Below are positions 55,797 through 63,925 of a DNA stretch of 64,000 nucleotides, in pieces. Source of the DNA: a virus. How positions within the stretch are numbered: the first letter of the stretch is position 1; each line of letters begins with the position of its first letter. The notes under the pieces were generated by a model, which was given only the letters and a program-made list of their open reading frames with translations, made no database searches and was not told the origin of the DNA. Location of the stretch: the IMG/VR virus record IMGVR_UViG_3300027741_000021, positions 62,001 to 126,000 of that record. The stretch is one strand, 5' to 3'. A program made the translations under genes and the position numbers.

Positions 55797-55941
55797 CTGT
55801 TTTATTGGCTTGATCAACTGCTGCTTCAGCATCTCGCTTGCCTGTGGGTCCAGTATGATGCCAGGGATATCCATGCAGCACCGCAATCCATCCAGGGCTC
55901 CGCCTACCGTAGTAAGCAGAGGCTTTGATGATGTAGTGCAT
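55783..55941 (-). CDS. Small protein, 52 residues
   Basis: Starts MHYIIKASAYYGRRSPGW. ATG overlaps the stop of the upstream gene by one base. Unknown. Confidence 0.55.
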   Translation of the reverse strand: MHYIIKASAYYGRRSPGWIAVLHGYPWHHTGPTGKRDAEAAVDQANKTVDQN

Positions 55942-56303
55942 CACAGACCCAGCAGTTCGCGTTCAAAGTCAGTCAACTTGGCCAATGCTTCCTTCTTGGC
56001 TGCTTCACGCTCTGCTGCCTTACGACGATCCTCATCCAACTGATCCAGGTCCCACATCAGACTTTCCAAGTCTATCTGGGCCTGCATAGAGTGTACCGGA
56101 GACAATGTCCAACTGTCACGACCTTCGACCAGTAGAAACTTGTTGTCACGTACTGTGAGTGTAAAGAAGTTGGGATTCTGTGTAGCCCGCTCCAATTGTG
56201 CCATCAACAGGCCTGGAAAGGAGGCCACTTCTTCTGCCTCACGCAGGGCCATGAACTCTTCGTGCTCTGCTACCTGCTCTGCTTTTGTCTTGCGCTTTGC
56301 CAT
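55941..56303 (-). CDS. Charged phage protein, unknown function
   Basis: 120 residues with long Glu/Lys helices at both ends and a strand-rich middle (FFTLTVRDNKFLLVEGRD). The ATG at 56303 is chosen over a weak TTG 12 bp before it. Unknown. Confidence 0.7.
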   Translation of the reverse strand: MAKRKTKAEQVAEHEEFMALREAEEVASFPGLLMAQLERATQNPNFFTLTVRDNKFLLVEGRDSWTLSPVHSMQAQIDLESLMWDLDQLDEDRRKAAEREAAKKEALAKLTDFERELLGL

Positions 56304-56305
56304 GA

Positions 56306-56539
56306 TTAACCCCAATCTTTTTTGTCACCAAACTGTTCGTTGTCGTTAAAGCCTGCGGTGTATGCAGTGATTTCTGCCGCAGTCATATCCTGCATTTCCA
56401 CACGAGGTGTGGTGCTTGTGGCACCCTCAAAGTAGTGCGGATTGAATCCACGGCTGTAATAGCTGTCGGCGCTGCCACGATCATAAGCACCACCGTGACG
56501 TGTATCGTATTGTGAAGTGCGAGTGTCTGTTGCAAACAT
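56306..56539 (-). CDS. Small phage protein, unknown function
   Basis: 77 residues, Tyr/Gly/Arg-rich start (HGGAYDRGSADSYYSRGF). Similar short proteins occur in other phages. Unknown. Confidence 0.65.
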   Translation of the reverse strand: MFATDTRTSQYDTRHGGAYDRGSADSYYSRGFNPHYFEGATSTTPRVEMQDMTAAEITAYTAGFNDNEQFGDKKDWG

Positions 56540-56551
56540 TATGTTCTCCTA

Positions 56552-56902
56552 TTACTTGAAATAACGATAAGGAAGACCAACCAAGTAGCACAGGAACTCG
56601 TCGTCACCGTTAGAACCTTCAGCCTCGTGGATCCAACGCAGGGCCATCTCACGGTCTTTAGCACCGCAAGCCAGGATGCTTTGCACCCGCATCTCAAACG
56701 CATGAGCGGCCTCGTGCTCAGCAATCTTACGCTGGGATTCATTGGCTTCGATAGTCAAAGCCAAATGCTCAAACTCAACCTTGAATGCATACTCAGTCCA
56801 GTTGGATGTATCCACACCACGTGGGCGGAAGCCGTAGGCATCCTTGTGCATATCCCAGTAGATGCTGTGCAGTTCTTCTTGGCGTGTCATTGTATCTTGC
56901 AT
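56552..56902 (-). CDS. Phage protein, unknown function
   Basis: 116 residues, helical; AEHEAAHAFEMRVQSIL in the centre. AAGGAAC ribosome site and promoter at 56929. Confidence 0.68.
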   Translation of the reverse strand: MQDTMTRQEELHSIYWDMHKDAYGFRPRGVDTSNWTEYAFKVEFEHLALTIEANESQRKIAEHEAAHAFEMRVQSILACGAKDREMALRWIHEAEGSNGDDEFLCYLVGLPYRYFK

Positions 56903-56928
56903 GGTGTGTTCCTTGTTGCGATGTATGT

Positions 56929-56957
56929 ATTATAACCGATTTGTCAATTCCGGTCAA
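56929..56957 (-). promoter_or_regulatory. Sigma-70-like early promoter
   Basis: -35 TTGACC, 17 bp, -10 TATAAT with extended GGTTGACCGGAATTG. Serves 56552-56902 and genes below. Confidence 0.9.
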
Positions 56958-57298
56958 CCGTTTTGCTTCACACGCACATCAGTATTCAGTGCAGGTGTGT
57001 ACTGAGCAATCAGCTCGCGTTCCAATTTGTGTGCATCAGCTTTGCCACGCACAATATCCACAATCACAGCGGTGATGCTGTCAGCACCAGCGATGCGAAT
57101 TGCTTCGTACAGGCGCCAAGATTTGTCCTCAGTACGCGAACGATAGATGTGCTTGTTAACACGGCTACGCAAGCTCATTGGGATTGTACGCTGAGTCTTG
57201 GCAGTGATACCAATGTAAAACTCTGTACCGATGTGCAGAGCATACACGATATGAGTGCGATCAACACGCTTTTTACGAGTGGCTTTTGTTGCTTCCAT
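56954..57298 (-). CDS. GIY-YIG nuclease-like protein, probably leaderless
   Basis: 114 residues. [19 protein letters not shown] is the first half of a GIY-YIG domain, LRSRVNKHI supplies the conserved Arg and ERELIAQY is near the end. The promoter at 57305-57333 puts transcription start exactly on the A of the ATG. Homing or restriction nuclease; target unknown. Confidence 0.8.
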   Translation of the reverse strand: MEATKATRKKRVDRTHIVYALHIGTEFYIGITAKTQRTIPMSLRSRVNKHIYRSRTEDKSWRLYEAIRIAGADSITAVIVDIVRGKADAHKLERELIAQYTPALNTDVRVKQNG

Positions 57299-57304
57299 AC
57301 ATGT

Positions 57305-57333
57305 ATTATAACCAATCTAGCAATTTTGGTCAA
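57305..57333 (-). promoter_or_regulatory. Sigma-70-like early promoter of the GIY-YIG gene
   Basis: -35 TTGACC, 17 bp, -10 TATAAT, followed by 6 bp and the ATG. Confidence 0.85.
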
Positions 57334-57385
57334 CCGTTTTTGCCGCAAAAAGAGTGGATTTTTGTGTGGGGTTTTTACAACACTT

Positions 57386-57748
57386 TTACTGTGTATAGTG
57401 CTCAAGAAAGCGATCCAAATCCCCGTACAAATTGGCTAAAAATGCTTCTTTGGATCCGTAGAATTTGATATTAGGATTCTTTCTATCTAGATTGAGATAA
57501 TATGGATCTTGTAATCGTTGATCCAACTGCACCAGGAGTTTGGGACGTATTTGTTCTGGTTTGATATCAAAATTATAATACTCGATATTCAATCGTTGCA
57601 TCACAACATAACCATGAGGACTGAGTCGCATGCCTGCGCCTTGACGACTATTACGCCACCATGTTTTCATGGCCCAATCCAGTCCGGGGCGCTGTGATTC
57701 GGGATACTGCCGAATCAGTGCTTCAGTGATGGCTTGCTTATTTCGCAT
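57386..57748 (-). CDS. Phage protein, unknown function
   Basis: 120 residues from ATG at 57748; the longer frame overruns the neighbour. LDWAMKTWWRNSRQGAGMRL and FYGSKEAFLANLYGDL are notable. Overlaps the gene upstream by 11 bp. Confidence 0.68.
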   Translation of the reverse strand: MRNKQAITEALIRQYPESQRPGLDWAMKTWWRNSRQGAGMRLSPHGYVVMQRLNIEYYNFDIKPEQIRPKLLVQLDQRLQDPYYLNLDRKNPNIKFYGSKEAFLANLYGDLDRFLEHYTQ

Positions 57749-58034
57749 TGGGATATATTTTATCCCCTTGCTTGAGTAATACCACAGAAAACTTTTCAGT
57801 TCTAAACTGAACATTTAGTTTACGTGCCAGGTTGATTGCGTGTCCTGGATTTGAAAAAGATACTTTTTTGTATTTCGGACCCGGGTACTGTGTGAGCAGA
57901 TTGGAAGTCTTGAGATTGATCGGCTGATTATCAAAAAACACTGCCCAGATACCTTCGCTGGCCAACACCTGTTCAGTTTTATAGCTCTGTTTGTTGGTGT
58001 TCTCAATTAACACTGATGGTTTGGGTCGGCTCAT
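57738..58034 (-). CDS. Phage protein under hairpin/late-promoter control
   Basis: 98 residues, MSRPKPSVLIENTNKQSYK; mixed strand-helix. AGGAG 8 bp before the ATG lies in the 3' arm of the hairpin at 58039-58077, and a GATAAATA box lies in the loop. Function unknown. Confidence 0.7.
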   Translation of the reverse strand: MSRPKPSVLIENTNKQSYKTEQVLASEGIWAVFFDNQPINLKTSNLLTQYPGPKYKKVSFSNPGHAINLARKLNVQFRTEKFSVVLLKQGDKIYPNAK

Positions 58035-58038
58035 TCAT

Positions 58039-58077
58039 AATACTCCTACATTTATTTATCCAAAATGTAGGAGTATT
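58039..58077 (-). promoter_or_regulatory. Hairpin hiding a ribosome site with a late promoter in its loop
   Basis: Perfect 15-bp stem AATACTCCTACATTT (58039-58053) / AAATGTAGGAGTATT (58063-58077), 9-nt loop. The arm at 58039-58053 contains the AGGAG of 57738-58034 (as CTCCT). The late box GATAAATA spans the loop (58053-58060). Confidence 0.78.
58053..58060 (-). promoter_or_regulatory. Late-promoter-like box GATAAATA
   Basis: In the loop of the hairpin; start near 58046 would remove the upstream arm and free the ribosome site. Confidence 0.65.
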
Positions 58078-58286
58078 TAGAAGTCTTTGCCGCCCAGTTC
58101 TACCGTGATAACTTCTTGTTGTTGTGCAGCCAGCAGGCGATTTTGCAAGTCTGTCATGGTCAACAGCAGCTTGGTTATATCAGCATGCAGGTCTTTGGCA
58201 TCTCGCATGGACATGATGAAGTCACGTTGAGCACGTGCCTCATGTGCCTTTACTGAATCAACAAACCGATTGATATGGATGCTCAC
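58077..58286 (-). CDS. Small helical phage protein
   Basis: 69 residues, helical (ARAQRDFIMSMRDAKDLHADI, leucines at the end). Its stop codon is the top of the hairpin. Overlaps the glycosylase gene by 4 bp. Confidence 0.65.
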   Translation of the reverse strand: MSIHINRFVDSVKAHEARAQRDFIMSMRDAKDLHADITKLLLTMTDLQNRLLAAQQQEVITVELGGKDF

Positions 58287-58708
58287 ACAAACACCTCTTC
58301 ATCAAGATATCGACGCAGTTCTTTGTCTGTGGGTTCTACGGTGTAGTTGTTCTTGAAGAAGATCTCATATGAATCAGAACCATACTTGCCAATACCATAC
58401 AGCCGGGCAGCGTTGTCCCCGTCCCAGTTGATATAGTCTTCAGTCATTCTACGTATGCGATTCTCTTTCACGGTGCTCATGCCCAGGCTCCAGATAATAT
58501 CTCGAACCTCCAATGGGGTGCTGCGTAACAAAGCACCAGGAGTGGGCCAGCGATGCACGAACAGTGGATACACAGTTTTCACTGGTTTGCGGCCAGTTTG
58601 GTTCAGCATGATCACTGCTACCATGTGTCTCCACTTTTCTACATAAGGAATATCTTCCGACCCCAGCTGTTGCTGGACCATGAGATCATCGCGGAGAGGT
58701 TTAATCAT
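58283..58708 (-). CDS. MBD4-like HhH-GPD DNA glycosylase
   Basis: 141 residues from ATG at 58708; a GTG 12 codons upstream is less likely. KWRHMVAVIMLNQTGRKPV, LRSTPLEVRDIIWSLG and especially LYGIGKYGSDSYEIFFKNN...EPTDKELRRYL line up with the catalytic half of mammalian MBD4 (LHGIGKYGNDSYRIF...HPEDHKL), including the active-site Asp. MBD4 removes T or U from T:G mismatches. A phage version suggests mismatch or modified-base repair. Confidence 0.85.
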   Translation of the reverse strand: MIKPLRDDLMVQQQLGSEDIPYVEKWRHMVAVIMLNQTGRKPVKTVYPLFVHRWPTPGALLRSTPLEVRDIIWSLGMSTVKENRIRRMTEDYINWDGDNAARLYGIGKYGSDSYEIFFKNNYTVEPTDKELRRYLDEEVFV

Positions 58709-58721
58709 GTTGTTTGTGTAT

Positions 58722-59108
58722 TTAGGAGAACTTGTTAAAGGCACCCTTCTTTTTCAAGAAAGGTTTCAAGTTTGGTGGTTCCCAACCTTGTGGCTTGAGC
58801 ACCTTGCCATCTTCACGCTTGCGCACCTTGCCGTTGGCTTCGATCTTTGCAAAGTTAGTGGCCATTACTTCTTTCCAGGCTGCTTCTCCATCAAAGCCTG
58901 CACTATGTATAGCACCAATGGTAACAACCAAGATATCAATCAAGGCATCCAATGTTTCAACCTGATCGCCCACAGCAAGAGCTTGCATTAGCTCTGTTTT
59001 TTCTTCTTCAATCAGTTTGACATACATATCAAACTGTGCAGTATCACCAGTGACGCTTTGGTCACAGGCTTTCATAAATTTTTCTTGATCACGGAAGAGG
59101 TTTGACAT
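58722..59108 (-). CDS. MazG/PRA-PH-like NTP pyrophosphohydrolase
   Basis: 128 residues from ATG at 59108. LIEEEKTELMQALAVGDQVETLDALIDILVVTIGA carries the EExxE...ExxD helices of the all-alpha NTP-PPase fold. Could cut ppGpp or dNTPs, or clear faulty nucleotides. It overlaps the gene upstream by 20 bp. Confidence 0.85.
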   Translation of the reverse strand: MSNLFRDQEKFMKACDQSVTGDTAQFDMYVKLIEEEKTELMQALAVGDQVETLDALIDILVVTIGAIHSAGFDGEAAWKEVMATNFAKIEANGKVRKREDGKVLKPQGWEPPNLKPFLKKKGAFNKFS

Positions 59109-59547
59109 TGGCTTCTTCTCGGGTATAAAATGGACCTTGATACGGATAACGTTCCAAGGTAATGAGTTTGGGGCTTTGTACAATGGTCCAGGTTCGACGT
59201 TGTTTGACCTGATACCATCCGGCAGCATACCACGAACGTGACTTGCGACTCTTGGTAAACAGCGGAAGTTTATGTTGAACATTCCAAATGGGATTGTATA
59301 CTCGAGCTCCTGACGGATATCCTTGCACTTGATAACTGGACGGCTGTTTGTTGGGTCGGTTACCCACCGCTGGAAATTCAATATCAACTTGTTTACGGAT
59401 CATGGCCATGGTCTTGAATGGCATGACCTTGTTGTTGATCCGTACTGCAAAGCCATCTCCTGTGGCTTCGATGTTGCCGACTTTTTTATCATCCTGCGTG
59501 AGGATGTAAAACTGATCTTTAACTATGGGTTTGGCTATGATGCTCAT
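59089..59547 (-). CDS. Phage protein, unknown function
   Basis: 152 residues, beta-rich; many Tyr/Trp (RSWYAAGWYQVKQRRTW). Overlaps the flap exonuclease gene by 29 bp, its coding partner. Confidence 0.7.
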   Translation of the reverse strand: MSIIAKPIVKDQFYILTQDDKKVGNIEATGDGFAVRINNKVMPFKTMAMIRKQVDIEFPAVGNRPNKQPSSYQVQGYPSGARVYNPIWNVQHKLPLFTKSRKSRSWYAAGWYQVKQRRTWTIVQSPKLITLERYPYQGPFYTREEANVKPLP

Positions 59548-60541
59548 CTAGTGTTCCTTTATAGGTTTCGTTGAGCCAGCGAGCATATTGCTCTGCTGAT
59601 TCGGATATCTTGTTGAGTTCGTACTTGCCGCAGAACTTCATGAATCTCACACCAACTTGACCAATGTCCTTGTGGCTGATCTGTTCACGTATTGCGCCAT
59701 CTACTTTGGCTTTGATTGCTTCTGGCTGTGCAGTGAGATCAATCAACACACGATTGCGTTCGTAGTCGTCTTTCACACGATGCTCATCACCATTGTGGTC
59801 AGTCCAACGTTGCAACATGAGATTGTTCCAGTTGAATCCTTTTGAGTTACGGTCTTCAAATGCTTCTTGCAAGCCAACTCGGTTCTTTGTGCCCTTGGTT
59901 CTCACACCAGGATACGCTGAAAATACATTGTCTGAAGTATCACCGCGCATGCATTTTTCAAACAACAGCCATTCAGGGTCTGGAATCTCTTTGTCTGTCT
60001 TGGTTTTTTTGTCTTGCACACGCTTGCCCTTGGCATCAAAGATGCCATTCACGGTGTGAAGTTCGTCAGTGATGCCATTGTATTGGCTAACATTGGGCGC
60101 TAGCAGTTGCACAAAATCTGTATCTGATGAAATAATATAGTGCTCATCTTGTGGATGCAAGGCTATCCAACGAGCAATAACGTCGTCCGCTTCGGCTTCT
60201 GGGTGTCGAATAACACTACAGTTGGTACCGTCGGCCAAATATTTAGTCAGGCTATCGTAGGTTTCCCAAAATAATTTGTCCTCTTCTTGCTCTGTGTCCG
60301 ATAGTGCAGCACGGGCCACAGCACGATTTTTCTTGTAAGGAGCGTAGTAGTCCTTGCGCCATGATCGACCTTCCAGTGCAAAAATCACATGATCTGTTTG
60401 AAACTGTTTGTGTACTTTGTTCACACTGCTCATCACAATGTGTAAAGCATATCCTACTTTTTCCCACGCATCGGCAGCACGGAAAACAGAGTGACGGGCA
60501 CGGAAAAAAGTGTTAGCTGTGTCAATCAGGAGATATCTCAT
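59519..60541 (-). CDS. rnh: 5'-3' flap exonuclease/RNase H (T4 Rnh-like)
   Basis: 340 residues. LLIDTANTFFRARH (Asp), FALEGRSWRKDYYAPYKKNR, RHPEAEADDVIARW, ISSDTDFVQLL and GDTSDNV hold the acidic metal-binding residues of the FEN/5'-3' exonuclease family. In T4 Rnh removes RNA primers from lagging-strand DNA. Replication role expected. Confidence 0.92.
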   Translation of the reverse strand: MRYLLIDTANTFFRARHSVFRAADAWEKVGYALHIVMSSVNKVHKQFQTDHVIFALEGRSWRKDYYAPYKKNRAVARAALSDTEQEEDKLFWETYDSLTKYLADGTNCSVIRHPEAEADDVIARWIALHPQDEHYIISSDTDFVQLLAPNVSQYNGITDELHTVNGIFDAKGKRVQDKKTKTDKEIPDPEWLLFEKCMRGDTSDNVFSAYPGVRTKGTKNRVGLQEAFEDRNSKGFNWNNLMLQRWTDHNGDEHRVKDDYERNRVLIDLTAQPEAIKAKVDGAIREQISHKDIGQVGVRFMKFCGKYELNKISESAEQYARWLNETYKGTLDEHHSQTHS

Positions 60542-61238
60542 GGGGATCCAATATATTGTTTTCTATACAGTATTGTAACACAAATTCAGCCCAAAAGCAA
60601 TGAGCTTCTTTACCAAAATGCCAAGAGCCATCCTTTACTGGTTCAAAACGATCTCTCAGGATTTCATTGTAAGTGAATTCCAAATACGGTGCTATGTACG
60701 AATTGCCCCAGTCCAGTTGCTGAGCAACACGATCAAACCGGTTATTACCGTTGAAGAACACATGCGGTATCTTCATCCCAGTCAGTTCTTGATGCAGTTG
60801 CCAAATCTCTCGGTGCCAATATTGTTGACACTGATTCCAATTCACATTGACCACAAACTGCCGGTATCGATCTTGAAATTTGTTAGGAACCCAATCCAGT
60901 CCTGAACTGCCCACCTGCAAGTATTCACCGTTGTGCAACCATTCTTCTCGCTCCCAGGTACTCCATTGTATGATTGCCACTGCCGATTCCCACGGACGCA
61001 GACTCCGCATCCAATCACGTGTGGTACGTAGGATTCTATAATTTGAAGCAGCACTTTCAGCATCACAGATTAGTTCAACCCCCAACCGGTTAGCCAACTG
61101 TTGACCCCAGCTCGCAGCTAGGTTAGCAGGATGCGGTCTGCGTCCCAGTTCTGGATAGCCATCATCTTCGGCAAATGCAGCAGGTGATACTGCTTCTGCA
61201 CCTGCTGTGTGGCTATCGCCATTTACATATAGGATCAC
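60522..61238 (-). CDS. SGNH-like protein (DUF6071-type)
   Basis: 238 residues. ILYVNGDSHTAGAEAVSP (GDSH block), WHFGKEAHCFWA near the end (His). Similar layout to the proteins at 30648 and 37629, so at least three of these are in the window. Possible esterase acting on surface sugars; unproven. Confidence 0.72.
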   Translation of the reverse strand: MILYVNGDSHTAGAEAVSPAAFAEDDGYPELGRRPHPANLAASWGQQLANRLGVELICDAESAASNYRILRTTRDWMRSLRPWESAVAIIQWSTWEREEWLHNGEYLQVGSSGLDWVPNKFQDRYRQFVVNVNWNQCQQYWHREIWQLHQELTGMKIPHVFFNGNNRFDRVAQQLDWGNSYIAPYLEFTYNEILRDRFEPVKDGSWHFGKEAHCFWAEFVLQYCIENNILDPHEISPD

Positions 61239-61939
61239 AATGTAATTGGCCCTTGGTAAAAATCAACAGACAATTTTGACATCAGATTGTTGTACAAGTT
61301 ATCAGGATCCAAACATTCTCCTGAATCTGTAAATGAACAAACTTCATTGAGTTGCCAACTACGATCATGTTCAATAAAGTTATTCATATGTTCAAATTTG
61401 ATAATCTCAGCAGCGATACTACAACCATGATTTAATGCTATTGGTTGAAAATTAGCTTGATTTGTTGTCTGTATTGCTTTGATGAGTCTGTTGGATGGAG
61501 ATTTTTTATTAACTTGAAAATACAAGTTGCACATAAACTCTGTGTCAAATGTCTGCTCAAAGTCTATATGATAATCATACCAGTCGTTGACTGTTACAGC
61601 AGCATCGGGTGCCCAGTGAAAATTAAATGCATAGTACATTTTTTCAATGATTTTACGATCACTCACGTGGCAATTTTGGAATTTTTCTTTTTGTCTCTTC
61701 AATACATTTTTTTGAAAAAACAAGAAAAAATGTCGATCTAACATAGCAAAAGTTGTATGGATACATATTTTAGTGTTTGAAAACAATGATAAGATCTGTG
61801 GATCAAATGTATGTAATTTACGGAAATCTTGCTGAACCAAATCTCCTACATCAAACAAATTATCTAATAATTTATCGTGCAAGACTGCGGCCACAAATCC
61901 TAGTCTGGATCCAGGATGTCCGTGTATAAGGAGATTCAC
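61235..61939 (-). CDS. Phage protein, unknown function
   Basis: 234 residues; LLIHGHPGSRLGFVAAVLHDK at the start looks like a nucleotide- or sulfate-binding loop but lacks a proper Walker A. Aromatic-rich. Overlaps both neighbours by 4 bp. Confidence 0.65.
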   Translation of the reverse strand: MNLLIHGHPGSRLGFVAAVLHDKLLDNLFDVGDLVQQDFRKLHTFDPQILSLFSNTKICIHTTFAMLDRHFFLFFQKNVLKRQKEKFQNCHVSDRKIIEKMYYAFNFHWAPDAAVTVNDWYDYHIDFEQTFDTEFMCNLYFQVNKKSPSNRLIKAIQTTNQANFQPIALNHGCSIAAEIIKFEHMNNFIEHDRSWQLNEVCSFTDSGECLDPDNLYNNLMSKLSVDFYQGPITL

Positions 61940-62349
61940 GATACTTCAGTGCGGCCGTCACCAATGTCTGTGCTACGTACCCACACGCCGCTCTTGCTGA
62001 TGGCTTCTTCTTGTTCCCAGGTTTCCATTACCACATGTCGGCATACATTTTGGAACCAACGGTCCACAATCTCTGCGTCAGTGTCGTCCTTCTTGATCAT
62101 GTATCCAGCTTTGACCAGACGTGCCACGAAGATCTCATTCCAGTCCAATTCAAATGCACCTTGATGCAGGTTGTCTAGATCCACATCCATACTGAGAATG
62201 TTCACGTAAGGCAAGTTATTTTCAGTGGCCTGTTGTTTGGCCGACTTGGGTTCTTCTTTAGGTGGCCGAACTCGGGGCTCTTTGGGCTCGGGCAATTTGG
62301 GTTCTACAACGGGTGCGATTTTCTTTCGAAACATATCAAAAAATGCCAT
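61936..62349 (-). CDS. Phage protein with proline/lysine-rich start
   Basis: 137 residues. Residues 8-40 are Pro/Lys/Glu-rich (VVEPKLPEPKEPRVRPPKEE), then a helical part (FQNVCRHVVMETWEQ). Unknown. Confidence 0.68.
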   Translation of the reverse strand: MAFFDMFRKKIAPVVEPKLPEPKEPRVRPPKEEPKSAKQQATENNLPYVNILSMDVDLDNLHQGAFELDWNEIFVARLVKAGYMIKKDDTDAEIVDRWFQNVCRHVVMETWEQEEAISKSGVWVRSTDIGDGRTEVS

Positions 62350-62350
62350 A

Positions 62351-62818
62351 TTAATCCTCTTTTACTTCTATCCAAGTATAGTCGCCCAACCACTTGACTT
62401 GTGCAATGTATTCGTAATGTTCGGGCGCACTACTGTTCCAATCATTGGGGCCTGATCTAACCAAGATGGTTTTCTTTTTGTTGGTGTCAAACACCAACCA
62501 ATAATTCTGTCCATGATATGTTTGAAACTGGTATTCAGCAGCATGTACTGCATCTGTTATCTCCAGTCGGCGTTTGATATCTTGTGCCTGCGCCTCTAGT
62601 ACCTTGACTAAATCCATGATGCGATTGTATTCCTGTTGAGAATGCATTCTGGCAACATTGATCATGATGTCCTTTTGTTTTTCAACAGGCACAAGATCAA
62701 ACTTTGGACCCAGCGTGGATGTGGCGTACGGTGTTACATTTCTGTTGAGGAAATGCACCAGCGTACCAGTTGACTCACTGTCAAAACTGCTCACACCATT
62801 GGCTGAATTTTTAGTCAT
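62351..62818 (-). CDS. DUF2452-like protein
   Basis: 155 residues with VPVEKQKDI at the start, a helical QQEYNRIMDLVKVLEAQAQDI and HGQNYWLVFD then WNSSAPEHYEYIAQVKWLGDYTW; this pattern resembles the DUF2452 family. Function unknown. Confidence 0.65.
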   Translation of the reverse strand: MTKNSANGVSSFDSESTGTLVHFLNRNVTPYATSTLGPKFDLVPVEKQKDIMINVARMHSQQEYNRIMDLVKVLEAQAQDIKRRLEITDAVHAAEYQFQTYHGQNYWLVFDTNKKKTILVRSGPNDWNSSAPEHYEYIAQVKWLGDYTWIEVKED

Positions 62819-62824
62819 GAGTGC

Positions 62825-63925
62825 TTAGAACAAGTCAACTTTTTCCCACGGCAAATGGGCTTTACCAAAATGTCCGTAGTTTGTGGTATCGCTGTAGATT
62901 GGGCGGAACAACTCAAAGCGATCAATAATTCCTTTGGGAGTGAGATCTACCATGTTTGGAATACTCAAAGTCAGATGCCTTGCCAGAGCTCGATCCTCAC
63001 ATTCCACATAGAAACTCATGGGTTGTGATAGTCCGATTGCATAACTGATTTGCACAGTGGCCCACTTGGCTTGACCACTGGCCACAATGTTCTTGGCAAG
63101 ATATCGCATCATGTATGCAGCACTACGATCAACTTTGGTTGGATCCTTGCCTGAAAAAGCACCGCCTCCGTGTGGACTGTATCCACCATATGTGTCCACA
63201 ATAATCTTGCGCCCAGTTAGGCCAGTGTCACCGTCGGGGCCACCAATCACAAAACGTCCGGTTGGGTTGATATGGAATTCTGTATGCTCATCCACATACT
63301 GTGCAGGCAAAATATCACGAATAAGAGTTTCCACATTGGCTCGTAATGCATCAGTGGTAATACAGTCACGATGTTGAGTAGAGCACACCACCTTGGAGAT
63401 TCTTACAGGAACACCATCGTTGTCGTACTCAAATGTGACCTGACTCTTGGCATCCGGGCCTAACCAATCAAGTTCTGACTGCTTGCGACGATACGACAAC
63501 ATCTCTACAATTTTGTGACTCCAGTAGATGGCACTGGGCATGAACGTATCAGTTTCGTTGCAGGCATATCCAAACATTAGACCTTGATCACCTGCACCAA
63601 ACGTGTCAGTACCTAGTGCGATATCTGCTGATTGTCCATGCAGTAGATTGGTAATCTCAACTGTGCGCCAGTCAAATCCTGATTGTTCGTAACCAATATT
63701 TTTAATTGTTTTACGAATTGTTGAATCAACTTCTTCATCATGCAGCACACCCTTGTACTCGCCTGCAACTACCACACGATTGGTAGTGACTAGAGTTTCG
63801 CATGCACATCGTAACGCAGTATCTTGCGTGGACATAACCAAGTCCAACACAGCATCACTGATAGCATCTGCTACCTTATCTGGGTGCCCTTCAGACACGC
63901 TTTCGCTTGTAAATAAATAACTCAT
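62825..63925 (-). CDS. metK: S-adenosylmethionine synthetase
   Basis: 366 residues from ATG at 63925 (AAGGAAA ribosome site). FTSESVSEGHPDKVADAISDAVLD at the start, GAGDQGLMFGYACNET, GGPDGDTGLTGRKIIVDTYGG and GGGAFSGKDPTKVDRSAAY are conserved MetK blocks. It makes SAM from methionine and ATP, feeding phage methyltransferases, radical SAM enzymes and DNA methylation. Confidence 0.96.
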   Translation of the reverse strand: MSYLFTSESVSEGHPDKVADAISDAVLDLVMSTQDTALRCACETLVTTNRVVVAGEYKGVLHDEEVDSTIRKTIKNIGYEQSGFDWRTVEITNLLHGQSADIALGTDTFGAGDQGLMFGYACNETDTFMPSAIYWSHKIVEMLSYRRKQSELDWLGPDAKSQVTFEYDNDGVPVRISKVVCSTQHRDCITTDALRANVETLIRDILPAQYVDEHTEFHINPTGRFVIGGPDGDTGLTGRKIIVDTYGGYSPHGGGAFSGKDPTKVDRSAAYMMRYLAKNIVASGQAKWATVQISYAIGLSQPMSFYVECEDRALARHLTLSIPNMVDLTPKGIIDRFELFRPIYSDTTNYGHFGKAHLPWEKVDLF

